Assembly: GCA_037954665.1 (NCBI GenBank)
Contig: JBBMOL010000433.1
Location: 62,001 to 126,000 of the forward strand
Direction of reading: 5' to 3'
Length of the DNA: 64,000 nt
DNA from: Laguncularia racemosa
Lineage: Eukaryota > Streptophyta > Magnoliopsida > Myrtales > Combretaceae
Part shown: positions 53,639-64,000 of the stretch, one piece after another
Numbering within the stretch: position 1 is the stretch's first letter
Layout of the letters: each line of letters starts with the position of its first letter
Program-made: the position numbers and the translations under genes
Notes under the pieces: generated by a model
What the model was told of the DNA's origin: nothing
The model's input: the letters and a program-made list of their open reading frames with translations, nothing else
Databases searched by the model: none

Positions 53639-56600
53639 GATGAAGTATGAAAATGGAGAATGAAAATAAAACCCTCATGACTTTGATATTCCATAGCATT
53701 GAATTTTAGAATAGTGAATTTGATTATGGGTCAATTCATAACACTTGAGAATCTAGGAATATCCTTGAAGCTCACATTTTGTAAGCACAAAACAAAGTAA
53801 AATAAAATAAATATAAACCTATTTATAAAGTTAAAAACAACTATATTAAATATAGCATGCTTAAGCAAATGAATTAGTATTTTATAAATTAAATTTTTCA
53901 TCACTAATCTTATAAGCTACACACCACTAAAAAATCCCAAATTACATTTAAACATGTTTCAATATAATTACATCATCAATCATATCAACTAAAATTAACC
54001 CACTAGTAGCATTTCATGCTTGCATGCAACTTTCCAATTTCCCATGCATGAAAAGGCTTTTCTATTTTTACACTCGATATTCATGTTAATGAGACATTTT
54101 CCAATGACTAAAGCTCTTACCATTACTCATTAATGAATCCCATAAAAAGGTTAAGGAAAAGAAAAGCAAGACATCCTCTTCTCCTCTCTTCATCTCCATC
54201 GTCTCTCTCCCTCTCCCTTCCCTCTCATCTTTCTCTTCCTCTCACTAAAACTAACCCTAAATTCCTCCATTTCTCCTACATGTAAGGACTAAAACCACTG
54301 CATTAGCTTGCTAGAAAAACAACCCAATAGATAGAAAGAGGAAATCCAAGTATAAATAAAAAAAAAGGTAAAAACTTCCACCTAACTAGATCATTTATTT
54401 AGGTTTGTTTATAGTTTCCTTTGAAATTTGTAGCTTGTAGATCCCCCTTTCTTCAAAGGTTCAATCATCAAAGAGGTGAGTTCATTTAATCTCACATGCA
54501 AGTAGGTTTCTCAATAACTCCATAGGTAAATCTTAGGTGCATGTGGTTGTTTCAGCTTTTACCCATCCCTATGTTAAGTTGTTGATGGAAATTTCGATCA
54601 ATTTTGGTTTTCTTGATTATTTCGTGGCTGCCCCTCCTAATTCTCTTCTATTCATATCAAAATTCATGTCTTAGGATGCTTACATGATCATGAATTTTGA
54701 AGTAATGACCCTATATGTCAATTCCTTAAACAATTAGTGTTCTTGAAATGTTAAAAAACTATTCCTATTTAATCTTGTCTTGATTGCTATACTTCTTTAA
54801 AACCCTCATTTGTTAATGATTAAGAGTATAATAACAAGTTAAGAACATGCTTATACCCTTTAACTAGCCTTTCGGTACCAAAACCATAGGAAAATCTAAC
54901 CTCAATAAGCTTCAGAAAAGAGGTTTAGGTTGAAACTAGAAATTCAACCAAGTACTCTTAATGAATGCTACCCTTATTTTACTAGGTTAACCTAATTCTT
55001 AGCTTCTTCAAAGTGTATGAATCTAGTGTAGTTGGTGATTATAACCAATAGGATGACTAAAAAAATAATCTAAAAAAAAAACATAAAACACTAGGAGTAA
55101 TGCTAACACCTCAAAGTACTCAAACTGTTCTAAATTGAATGACTAATCAAATGACATCAATTTAGAAAATAAATAATGCTAAACAAAACTAGGAGAAAAT
55201 AATCTTTCCAACATTTTTTTATTTGCACAATTTTGATAAGAAACAACTAAGTTAAGGCTAAAACAAACTAGGTATAATAGAAAGAGCTTAAGTTGTAATG
55301 ATTAATCCCATCGACCAAAACATCAAAGATGTTGAAATATCTATGTAACAACCCTAAAGAGGGCCCAATAGAAATGTTTGAAAGTTGTCATGTCATGTAT
55401 GTACCTACAATATGAAAACCACCTTGCAAGACTCTAACTATATATACTCTCTTCTCATGTTTAGTGATACTGCATTTTATTGATTATATGAAAATAACAA
55501 TGGAGACCAACATTCCACAAATTGCTAAAACTATAGAGAATCAGTATCTCCTACCTAAGTATAAAATGGGATAGTTATAGTTTTAAAAGAATTTGGATCA
55601 AAAAAGGTTTAGAAGAAATAAATTTTGAATTAGGAGAATGTTCGGGCTTTAGAATTTTTATCACATAACCTAGGTTTAGACCAACTAATATGCTATTCTA
55701 TTCTTCAAGACCTTGATATGGAACACTCATCACTTGAATCCTAGCTCATTCCTAGCTTTAGTCTAACCTTTAAAAGAAACTACTAGGGTGTAAGCTACAA
55801 CTACTTATTCAGATCATCCTTTATACCATGCCACAAGCAAATTATTAGTCATTAACATGTTATTCACAATATAATCATATGAATGCAACAATACATATAG
55901 TCATTTGGAAATTGTATATGATATAGATTTAATGTCTTTTATTACTAGGGGTTGGGAAAAAACAAACTAAACATCAACTCCAAGTTTTAATCACCTTAGG
56001 CTAACCTTATTAACAAGTCACTAAAAAATGTTACTTTTAATATAGTAAAAATAGGTTTGATATGATATTTACACACATATGCCTAAACGAGGTGTGGATG
56101 TAGGTAGCATCCTTAGTCTCATCCACCCCTAAGCAATGAATCCTTAGATCATACCTTAATAAGAGGATAGTATTTCCTAATATCAAGTGGTTTCTAAAGG
56201 TCACAGTAAGGTTACATGTAGAGATACACCTTCACATAGCCTTTTCGTACCACCATATGATGTCAACGACCTTCTCTATGCAAGTTATGCAATATACGTC
56301 TAGCTTATTTTTAATTTTGATGATTATTAGATATATTATGGGCAATTAACAAGTATAGCAGACACTCAACAAGATGCTATGAAAAGTGAAGTAACCATCA
56401 ACATTTCATTCCATATAATTAGAGTGTTTTCACAAGATAGAGCAACCAACATCAAGCACAGGCATGACCCATTTCCCCACACAATTCAAATTCATATCAT
56501 TATTAAATTAGTGTGTAACTAAAGTACAAATATAAGCATGGTAATTATAGGAATTCAGTCACTTGGCTATCTACAAGGGAGAACTAAGTCGAATTGATCT

Positions 56601-57058
56601 AATAAGTATACAAGTTTCAACTCAAAATTACATAAATATAAAATAAGATTTATTTAGTAAAATATACTAAATGACTTCTAAAGTTTGCTTAATTCCTCGT
56701 TACACTCTACATTAGTGTTTTGGTCCCTTTTCTTCATTTTAAGTTATAACTTTTCATAATTTATCATTTTGAAGCTCAAGAAACCTACATTTAATTTAAA
56801 ATAACAGTATTTTAAAATGTTGAATCTATTTAACATTACACATCCCACTAGTTGGTGCTATGTTTTTTATCCAATTTTTTATTTTATCATAAATATTATT
56901 AACTTTTAAATTTAAGTAGATTAATTTATAAATAAACATAGTTTGCTTAATTTATAAGGATAAATTATTTAAGAAAATAAGGTATAAGGTAGACTAGATG
57001 GAGTTTTTGTTCCTATTAAATTGCATTTCCCAATTTATGAAATAGTTAATTTAATTAT
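53639..57058. other. Unassigned AT-rich DNA
   Basis: 3.4 kb with no recognised element, coding frame or RNA gene. A pyrimidine-rich CTCT tract is at 54176-54245. Confidence 0.5.
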
Positions 57059-57636
57059 TGTAGAGGGTTAAATCTAATTCATGGGCTCGTGGCTTACTAC
57101 TTGAATAGATTTAACTTTTTAGGCCAAGGTGATAGGGCTTAGAGAGTGAAGTCTATATATTGGGATGATTATGGGAGATTTGGGATTGTCGGCTTGATGT
57201 ATGGCCTATTGGATCAAGTAGTCTAATCCAATCTTTCTCAATAAGGCTTATACACATACTAAAGGCCTCTAATGGGCCTAAACCCATATAAAGGCTCATT
57301 TTCCTAAAATCATTGATCATCGACACCATCCAACGGATGACATTCTTGGCCAAATACTATAAATACCATATACCTTCTCATTGAGCAAGGGGGTTTTCTT
57401 TGGAAAAGACGTGGAAACTTTATTAGATTTTCCTCAAGAAAAGATCAAAACCAAAATTTACCCACACACATGCGCCTACCACCAAAGTGTTAAGCCCTAT
57501 TGAAGATCACCTACTCCTCCTCCCCATCTCATTTAACCCTAATCATCCTCATACGTATCACTTCCCTTATTAAGTCATGTATAATGTGTTCCTACGCAAC
57601 ACACATAACCCTCACAATTGAATCCTTACACCTACA
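57059..57636 (+). mobile_element. Possible 5' LTR of a Tat-type element
   Basis: TATAAATA at 57358-57365, and a CA end at 57630 or 57636 just before a primer-site-like TTTAGTGTCCATTGGGGAGG and the Tat gag. The start at TGTAGAGGG (57059) is a guess; no second LTR is in the window. Confidence 0.35.
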
Positions 57637-57648
57637 TTTTAGTGTCCA

Positions 57649-58850
57649 TTGGGGAGGGAAGTTGACAACCTTGTGATTGCACCCCCGAGGAGAAAGATCC
57701 TTGATCACAGTGATAGCATCAATCAAGGCTATGAGCGAACCCTAAAGCTACTGAACAACTACCATCACCTGAAAACAATGATATTACCAATACTACTCAA
57801 GAGTCTCATCTTGACAATGCTCAGGTGCTACGTGTTGTCCAGGAAAATACTAGGATGATGAATCAATTCATGAGGATACTTGGTATAGCGGTTTTTGTTG
57901 CTACATAACAAGGAGTGACTTTACTGAATCTTATAGTTGCCACACAACAAATTGCCCCCTAAATGCCCTATTCTTCCAACCCAACTCCTATCAGTGAAGA
58001 AGTTTCCCCTAATATTGAAGAGCAACATCCTAAATTGAAGTCTGTAATTGCCCACCATCGTGCACTTAAGGCAAGGAGCCAAGGAATTCGTATTATTTAA
58101 CCTTCGTCTTCATGCATTATGCCTTTTATCCCAAGGTGCTATTGGAGGATCTATAACTCATCATAACTTTACTCCTATTACTCTTGTAGAGGTTACAATG
58201 TTTACCCTTAGAAGCCTATTTGCCACTAAGAAAGATCTAGACATGTACTTGAAGGAGGTATTGACAAAGTCCACCATAGGGGTACTAAAACTCAAGGTTC
58301 CTTAAAACCAACGCATTGGAGTAAAACCTTATCCTAAAGATTACGTGAGTCCTAAGTTCATGCTTTTTAAAGGAAAAAAAAAAGGGAGCACTAAGGAACA
58401 CCTGCTGAAATTTATCAAAATGTTAAGGGTGTAAGGATTAGATGATGATTTGAAGCTTAAAGAATTTTCTAAATCTCTTACAAAGAAGGCACACACATGA
58501 TATGTCAATCATTTACCAAGCTTTGTAGATTCATGGGGTATTATATGCAAGATGTTCTTAAAAAAGTTATTCTCTACTCAAGTGAGAGCTACTCTAACCA
58601 ACATCGGGCGAAAAGTTATTCTCTAGACATTTAAGACATTTGTGACGAAAATAATTGGTGAAGATTTGTATTCAAGAGATGTTCACTAAATACATGGTAC
58701 TTCTAGAGAATCTATCTTTGGTGTCATTCATTGCATTAGTTGAAAATACATGAAGAACTAACATTTCCATTGCAAAGCAAAGAGGAGGAGGTCTTAAGTT
58801 TAAGAAACGGGCCCCATTTGTAAACTTAGCACAAGGAGAAGGATCTAAAG
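57649..58850 (+). pseudogene. Tat-type Ty3/gypsy gag, N-terminal part
   Basis: Fragments in order: VLRVVQENTRMMNQFMRILG, HRALKARSQGIRII, PKDYVSPKFMLFKGKKKGSTKEHLLKFIKMLRV, LDDDLKLKEFSKSLTKKAHT (stop for Trp or Gln) YVNHLPSFVDSW. The last part is the conserved Tat gag core, in which a stretch like LREFSKSLTGRAFTWY is usual. Many stops and shifts. Disrupted at 58850 by a solo LTR. Confidence 0.75.
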
Positions 58851-60066
58851 TGATAGGAATCAAAATCCGACAAGACTTATCATTAAGGCAAGAGCCAAAG
58901 GATTTCAAATCTTAGTGATGAGGGCCCATTTTGAGCAAATTGACCTCGGAATTATTTGTTTACTAACCTCTTTTATATTACTCATGTATTGTATATTCCA
59001 ACAGGCACACTTATTAGGCTTTATAAGGCGATGGACAAACTCACTAAGACTCAGCTTGTGGGTTATCCATGGACCGGCCTATACTAGCAATGAGTTGGGC
59101 CGACGAATCCTATTGAAGAACTAATATGTTGAAGACTATTTTCACTTGTAATTTATTCATTTGAATCATTTATGTTGTAATTGTTTTTTAGGACACTTTT
59201 ATTTGGTTATAATAGGTGCTTTTAGGACCAGCCACCTTAAAGTAGTATAGTTGTAATTTTGTGGACTTTTTAACCCTAAAAGGAGCAAGTATAAATACTT
59301 GCTTAAGTAAGGTTTTAGGCAGCTTTTGGAAATTTGCAGCAAATACACTTTTCATGTGAGGGTTAGGGTTCATCTTAAATCCATTAGCTCTTATCAATTT
59401 CAATCCAAAAATTGGAATTGTGGCGAGTGGCAACAAAGAGAATTGTGAGTAATATCAATTCCTTTTTGTTATGTTTCCTTTTCATCACTAGTGAGTCATA
59501 TCTAGGGTTGATTAGGTTAGTTCTTGATCTGAATTTGATATCATTGTAACCTCTTTGTAATAATATAAGATTGATTGGTTTTAACACTTGTCATTACCAT
59601 CAATTTTGCTTATATTTTGTGGCGTGGATTGGCCTTGTTGTGAGGAGGGTCACGGCTTTGTTTTTGTATGTTGATGACTAGAAATCTCGTGGAATTTAAG
59701 TTGATTTAGTGATTCAATTAAGGATTATCATCTTTATGGTTTTCATCTCCTTGAATTTTAGCATTCGGATCATATTAAATTAACTAGGGTTCACGCAATT
59801 TATTACCCTTTGGAACCGAATTTGATCTTGTCCTTTAGGGATTGTAATTTAGTTCATTTGCATGTGCTTAAACTTGGTTTTAGGCACATCATCTTTTGGT
59901 ATTAGAGCTATTCACACTTGGGTATTCAATAATGATCATGTCTCATTTGAAGAATTGGTTCATAAACATTGAGGATTAGCACAATTGTTGAACTAGTTTA
60001 TTGACATTGTCTAATTGTCTTTCAATCTTGGTTTTTGTGTGCTAATACTTAGATTTAAGCACATCA
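58851..60066 (+). mobile_element. Solo LTR, family A, with one extra 3'-end unit
   Basis: Starts TGATAGGAATCAAAATCCG and ends AGCACATCA. TSD TAAAG at 58846-58850 and CAAAG at 60067-60071 (one mismatch). An internal LTR-end at 59891 is followed by TTTTGGTATTAGAGC and a 175-bp unit. The LTR-encoded pol tail is at its head (MRAHFEQIDLGIICLLTSFI). Confidence 0.82.
59285..59302 (+). promoter_or_regulatory. Palindromic TATA core of the 58851-60066 LTR
   Basis: Perfect palindrome; GCCACCTTAAAGTAG remnant hairpin upstream near 59230. Confidence 0.7.
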
Positions 60067-60071
60067 CAAAG

Positions 60072-60660
60072 GAAGGAAGAAACCTAGTGCCAGGAAACCT
60101 AGAATCAAGACTACAAGGGCCTCTACATTAACATTAACATATCCATGCCCAATAAAGAAGGTATATGTTATGCTTAAGATATGGTTGAGAGATGGGAATA
60201 TCAAACTCCCAAGAGTTGAACGCCTCCCTATTATGGAAGTAAGGAATGATCGTAGATTTTGCAAATTCCATAGAATTGTGGGGCATTCTACTAAAGATTG
60301 CTTCACTTTAAAAAAGATCTTCAATGAGACGGTACGAAACAAGGAGGTTATTATAAAAATTAATGATGTCAAGCACAATTTACTCCCAGCCCATAATAAT
60401 CAATGTGGGGTCATGAATGTTGTTACTCATGACCTTGCTACTATCGAAGTTGATGAACTACTAACTACTGAAATACGTAAAGGAAAAGAAAAATTAAATG
60501 AAGATGAAGGTAGCGAATACTCACCCATCATTGCAACACTATTGAAGACCTCCGATTTTAAGAATTTCTTCAACCTCCTTAGATTCGATGAGAAAGTGAA
60601 GCTCATAGCAGTGACTGCACTTGCACAAATTTTACATGGATAATATGTTGAGTGTAGCAC
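60072..60660 (+). pseudogene. Tat-type gag C-terminus and start of the protease region
   Basis: 60170-60643 is open: LPIMEVRNDRRFCKFHRIVGHSTKDCFTLKKIF has the Tat zinc-binding signature CKFHRIVGHSTKDC, followed by acidic sequence (EDEGSEYSPIIATLL). Its frame connects to the gag before the solo LTR. Unusually long open stretch for such a decayed element. Confidence 0.75.
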
Positions 60661-61559
60661 AACATAACCTATGAAGAGAATGGCTCATGCTCATGAGAAT
60701 GCAATTTTGTTTGTGGATACTAATATGTGTGTGATGAACCTAAATCACAATTGCCTACTATACTTAGAAGGAGTGCTTAATGGATACCTAGTGAAAAAGA
60801 ACATTTATAAACACTAGGTCCTCTTTGAATATCGAATGCCACATTTAAAGCTTTCGAAATTAATTTTGGGTATTTGGTGAACTAACCTGTTTTAGTGAAT
60901 GGTTTTAATCATTCCTCCATAAACACATTAAGGTAGGTTAATGTGGATCTCAAAGTTAGGCCAATCCATGACCTTGTTACTTTTCATGTGATCAATGCAC
61001 CTATATCCTACCACTTGCTTATGGGAAGGAAGTGGCTGCATGATCACAATTTGGTGCCTTCAACGCTACATCAATACATTAAAGGCCATTGGAAAGGCAA
61101 AGACATATCATTTCTACAACAAAGAATCCTTTTGAGCAAGAAGAATCTTACTTCCTTGAGTTGACCTTTTTTTATGAATATGTTAACGAAGGAGAAACTG
61201 ATATTGTGAGGGCCTCCAGTATCTCATTACCTACTTGGAAAGAAATCAAAGGTGGGTAGCAAAGGAAAAGAAAGATGTGTGGTTTCCGAGGAGGTAAGAA
61301 GAAGAATAAGCAAACTGAGAAGATTGAAAGTTTCATTAAGGTAGATAAGCATAAGGTACATCGTTTATGACAGTTACAAAGGTCTAAAGTGGTATATTTA
61401 TCTTCTTTAGATCCTAAACAAGTTCACAAAATCTAACCTAACCCCTAATAAATGCAAAACCAAATCAAACCTCAACTAGAAGAAATAGATGAATTGGATT
61501 TAGTGCAACCAAGCGAGTCACTGTAGCTAATCTTCATCAGTAAGTGTCTTCCTTAAGAG
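60661..61559 (+). pseudogene. Tat-type protease and linker, decayed
   Basis: Only 60943-61110 is readable: DLKVRPIHDLVTFHVINAPISYHLLMGRKWLHDHNLVPSTLHQYIK, the C-terminal half of a Tat protease. The remainder (including about 61165-61559) is full of stops and frameshifts. Confidence 0.65.
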
Positions 61560-62510
61560 ATAAAGATCCCAATTGTTACATTACTAAAAGATTATAGGGA
61601 TGTCTTTGCTTGGACCTATGAGGAGATCCCAGGGTTAGATCCTGGACTTACAGTGCATAGATTGAATGTCGCACTAAGTGCTACTCTGGTGAATTAAAGA
61701 CAGTGGGTCTTCCAACTTAAAGTTGAGGTGCAAATCAAGCAAGACATTGAAAAACTACTCCATGCTAAATTTATTAAACCAATTGAACATCCTATATGGT
61801 TAGCTAACATCATACCGATGAGAAAGAAGAATGGCTAAATACGTGTTTGTATTGACTTTAGAAATTTAAACAAGGCTTGTCTAAAGGATGATTTTCCTTT
61901 GCCGATTATTGACCCTTTGGTAAACGTAACTACGGGTTAAGCGTTATTCTTGATCATGGATGGTTTCAGTGGCTATAATCAAATCAAAATGGCCATTGGA
62001 GATGCCAAGCATACTGCATTTAGAATGCTAGTGGGAAATTTCTATTACACTATTTTGCCTTTTGGATTTAAGAATGCAAGTGCAACCTATCAAAAAGCAA
62101 TGATCGCCATATTTCATGACATGATGCATGACTTCATGGAAGACTACATTGACAATATTGTCATTAAGTCTAAGAGAGCACCTAATCACATGACTCACCT
62201 GCAAAAGATTTTTTAATGATGTCAATTATATAAACTACGCATAAATCCTCTAAAGTGCATGTTTGGTGTGACTTTAGGGAAGTTTCTAGGATTTGTTGTC
62301 GATGGGAAAGGAATTGATGTTGACCCAACAAAAATTCAAGTTATACTATCCATACCTTCACCTATTACTCTAAAGGAATTGAAAACTCTCATAGGAAAGG
62401 TCACTTACATTAAGAGATTCATGCTAGTGCTAGTAGAGATTCCATATCCTTTGCACCAACTTATGAAGAAAAGGTGGTGGGAATTAGATCACATCACTAA
62501 CAAATTCAAT
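61560..62510 (+). pseudogene. Tat-type reverse transcriptase, truncated
   Basis: YRDVFAWTYEEIPGLDPGL, HPIWLANIIPMRKKNG, IRVCIDFRNLNKACLKDDFPLPIID, MDGFSGYNQIKMAIGDAKHTAFRM, LPFGFKNASATYQKAM, then YIDNIVIKSK where YVDD is expected: the second catalytic Asp is Asn. KFLGFVVDGKGIDVDPTKI and a thumb/connection start follow. Cut off at 62510 by element C3. Would be inactive. Confidence 0.85.
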
Positions 62511-63080
62511 TGATGGAAGATTCAACTCACAAGAACTGGCGGTGTACCCACTTAGGCCAACCATAAAGGCTAGTGGTGTGGAAGATAGGCCAACTATCAA
62601 GGCTGATGGCTTTGATACTTAGGTCGGCCCTCTAGGCTAGCGGCGTAAAAAATCAAGGTGGGCGGCCTTCCTTCCCTAAGCCGGCAACCTTGCTTCTCTA
62701 AAGCTGGTAGCCTTCCTTCCTAAAGCCGATGGCTTACTTTCTTAAGCCGGTTTAGTTTGTAAATGTTTCAATTTTTTTTTTCTTTTTCCTATAAATAGGT
62801 TTGTAATGTAAAAATGAGGGACTTTTGACATTTTGAGAATTACATACAGTGATGATTGTTCTTCATATACTCTTATCAATCCAGTGGATTGTAGCGAGTG
62901 ATGGTATTGGATTGTTATGCGTCATATTAACTAATCTATACTAAGACTACTCTCTTGCTAATGCATCGTATCCGATAAGGGTTTAGGCTTATCTTATGTT
63001 ATTGTTGGTTAATTGATTGTTGAAATTGATTAATTGTGGATTTAGAATTGCTTGATTCGGCTCTAGAAATAGGCACATCA
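62511..63080 (+). repeat. 5' LTR of C3
   Basis: 570 bp, TGATGGAAGATTCAACTCACA to AGGCACATCA. It lacks about 39 bp found after TGATGG in the C2 LTRs. GCCGGC/CTTCCTT repeats, TCTTAAGCCGG and TATAAATAGG (near 62790) make up the promoter region. Confidence 0.85.
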
Positions 63081-63558
63081 TCTTTTGGCATCAGAGCTCT
63101 GATTTAAAAAAAAAGGATTGTGATTGTTTAACTTCTATTGAAAAATTAAGGTTTTTGATATTATGTATGGTGTTGTGATTGATTGAGATTGAATTGGGGT
63201 TAAACACTGGTTATTGAATTAGTTGTGTTGTCGCTATGTGAGATTGAATTAGGGATTTGTTCCTTGATATTGTTAGTGGATTGAAAATTAAGGTTTGATT
63301 CTGTAGTTGTTGTTGTGGGTTGTGTGTTTCTATTATTATGAGTTATGTGATTCTAAATTGAGATTAGGTGAAGATTGATACTTAGGGGTTATGCTATAGG
63401 TAGAATGTATTGAAGTTAGAGTTGTATTATTCATTGTGCTGGGTTTTAAATTGGAGATCGAGCGGAGGTTGTAATTAGGATAGTGCCAATTAGGGATTAT
63501 CGCAATGTGTGATTACGACTTGTGAATTCCTATATTGAGATTGCAATTTCTATGAAGC

Positions 63559-64000
63559 ATGTCGAGCGACAGTGTTAATGGAGGAATCAGGAATGAGGCT
63601 AATAGTCAGGTTAGAGGAAGAGGTTAGGGACGTTGTGTAATGGGTGGTAGGAGAACTTTGGAGGAATAATTGTAGGACCTAACCACTGTGGTTACTAACC
63701 TAGCCACTCAGGTTAATCAGATGACGTTACCCCAATAGCTAGTAGTAAATCCACGACACCCCCACCTCAGGTAGCCCTTAATGATGTGGGTAGAGAAGGA
63801 GCCTTAGGAGGAAACATGGGTAGATAAGTTGGAAGAGAGTATCATGTTTATAGGGAGGAAAGGGATGATAACTTTAAAGATGAGGTTTATCCTAATCGTG
63901 AGGTCAGACTACTTAGGGATCTAGAATATGTGAAATTGCAGATGCCTTCATTTGTTGTAAGGGGATCAGTAGAGGATTACCTTGATTGGAAAGATAAGGT
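63559..64000 (+). pseudogene. gag of C3, 5' part
   Basis: ATGTCGAGCGACAGTGTTAA opens MSSDSVNGGIRNEANSQVRGRG, then TAG. The frame continues GGRRTLEE, with TAA and TAG where B1 has Gln, to LTTVVTNLATQVNQMTLP, then TAG. The later pieces YREERDDNF, EYVKLQMPSFVVRGSVEDYLDWKDK match B1 and C2 and reach the window edge. Stops are mainly at former Gln codons. Confidence 0.8.

Larger units (their letters stand above)
62511..64000 (+). mobile_element. Element C3: C-family retrotransposon, right end outside window
   Basis: 5' LTR 62511-63080, PBS 63086-63097 (TGGCATCAGAGC), gag from 63559. Inserted in the Tat RT. Internal content beyond gag is unknown. Confidence 0.82.

Noticed and set aside
53639..57058. 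Host gene in the longest stretch free of recognised elements
   Set aside because: Only short, motif-free frames and no plausible exon series; the CT-rich tract at 54176-54245 alone is not enough.
57153..57353. 66-residue minus-strand frame near the Tat leader
   Set aside because: No motif, lies in the likely LTR, and opposes the Tat element.

Overview
This window looks like plant heterochromatin. It is AT-rich and made almost entirely of LTR retrotransposons nested inside one another; I see no host gene, tRNA, rRNA or CRISPR array. The species cannot be named from the sequence. The plant assignment rests on the element types: Athila-type gag, protease and a tRNA-Asp primer site; CRM-like chromovirus gag-pol; Tat-type gag-RT; a Ty1/copia gag; and primer sites matching initiator tRNA-Met. 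Lineage names come from remembered motif similarity, not from a search.

Layout. (1) 1-4189: an Athila protease scrap, a piece of a C-family LTR holding a solo LTR, then an integrase tail with its 3' LTR holding another solo LTR. (2) 4190-29011: an old minus-strand Athila element (Athila-D). Its 3' LTR is split by a C-family gag-protease element (4243-15406) and by a minus-strand CRM-like element (15537-22164). The 5' LTR of the C element is in turn split by a solo LTR (4280-11733) that itself holds three more insertions. (3) 30271-45039: a plus-strand CRM-like element with one gag-pol frame and an in-frame RT-integrase deletion. Its 3' LTR was hit by a younger minus-strand Athila element (35062-44398) that encodes gag, protease and a downstream ORF but no reverse transcriptase. 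(4) 46021-53633: a copia gag remnant carrying a solo LTR and a 5.3 kb element, A4, which keeps only a protease and a repeat-rich reading frame. (5) 53639-57058: unassigned AT-rich DNA. (6) 57059-62510: a decayed Tat-type gag-RT element with a solo LTR inside. (7) 62511-64000: the start of another C-family element that runs off the window.

Fifteen insertions have a 5-bp target-site duplication (TSD) that I read directly; two of these carry one mismatch. The nesting order is therefore well supported.

The most unusual signals are these. Some LTRs end in one or two extra units of primer-binding site plus leader plus U5 end, seen at six sites. TATA boxes sit inside or beside palindromes in several LTR families. 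One 5' LTR contains an inverted copy of its own middle. Elements of several lineages keep gag and/or protease but not RT or integrase. A probable leader intron precedes gag in both CRM-like copies. The LTR enhancer-like ACGGCT motif recurs ahead of the downstream Athila ORF. Most reading-frame breaks are CAG-to-TAG or similar C-to-T changes, as expected of methylated, silenced repeats.
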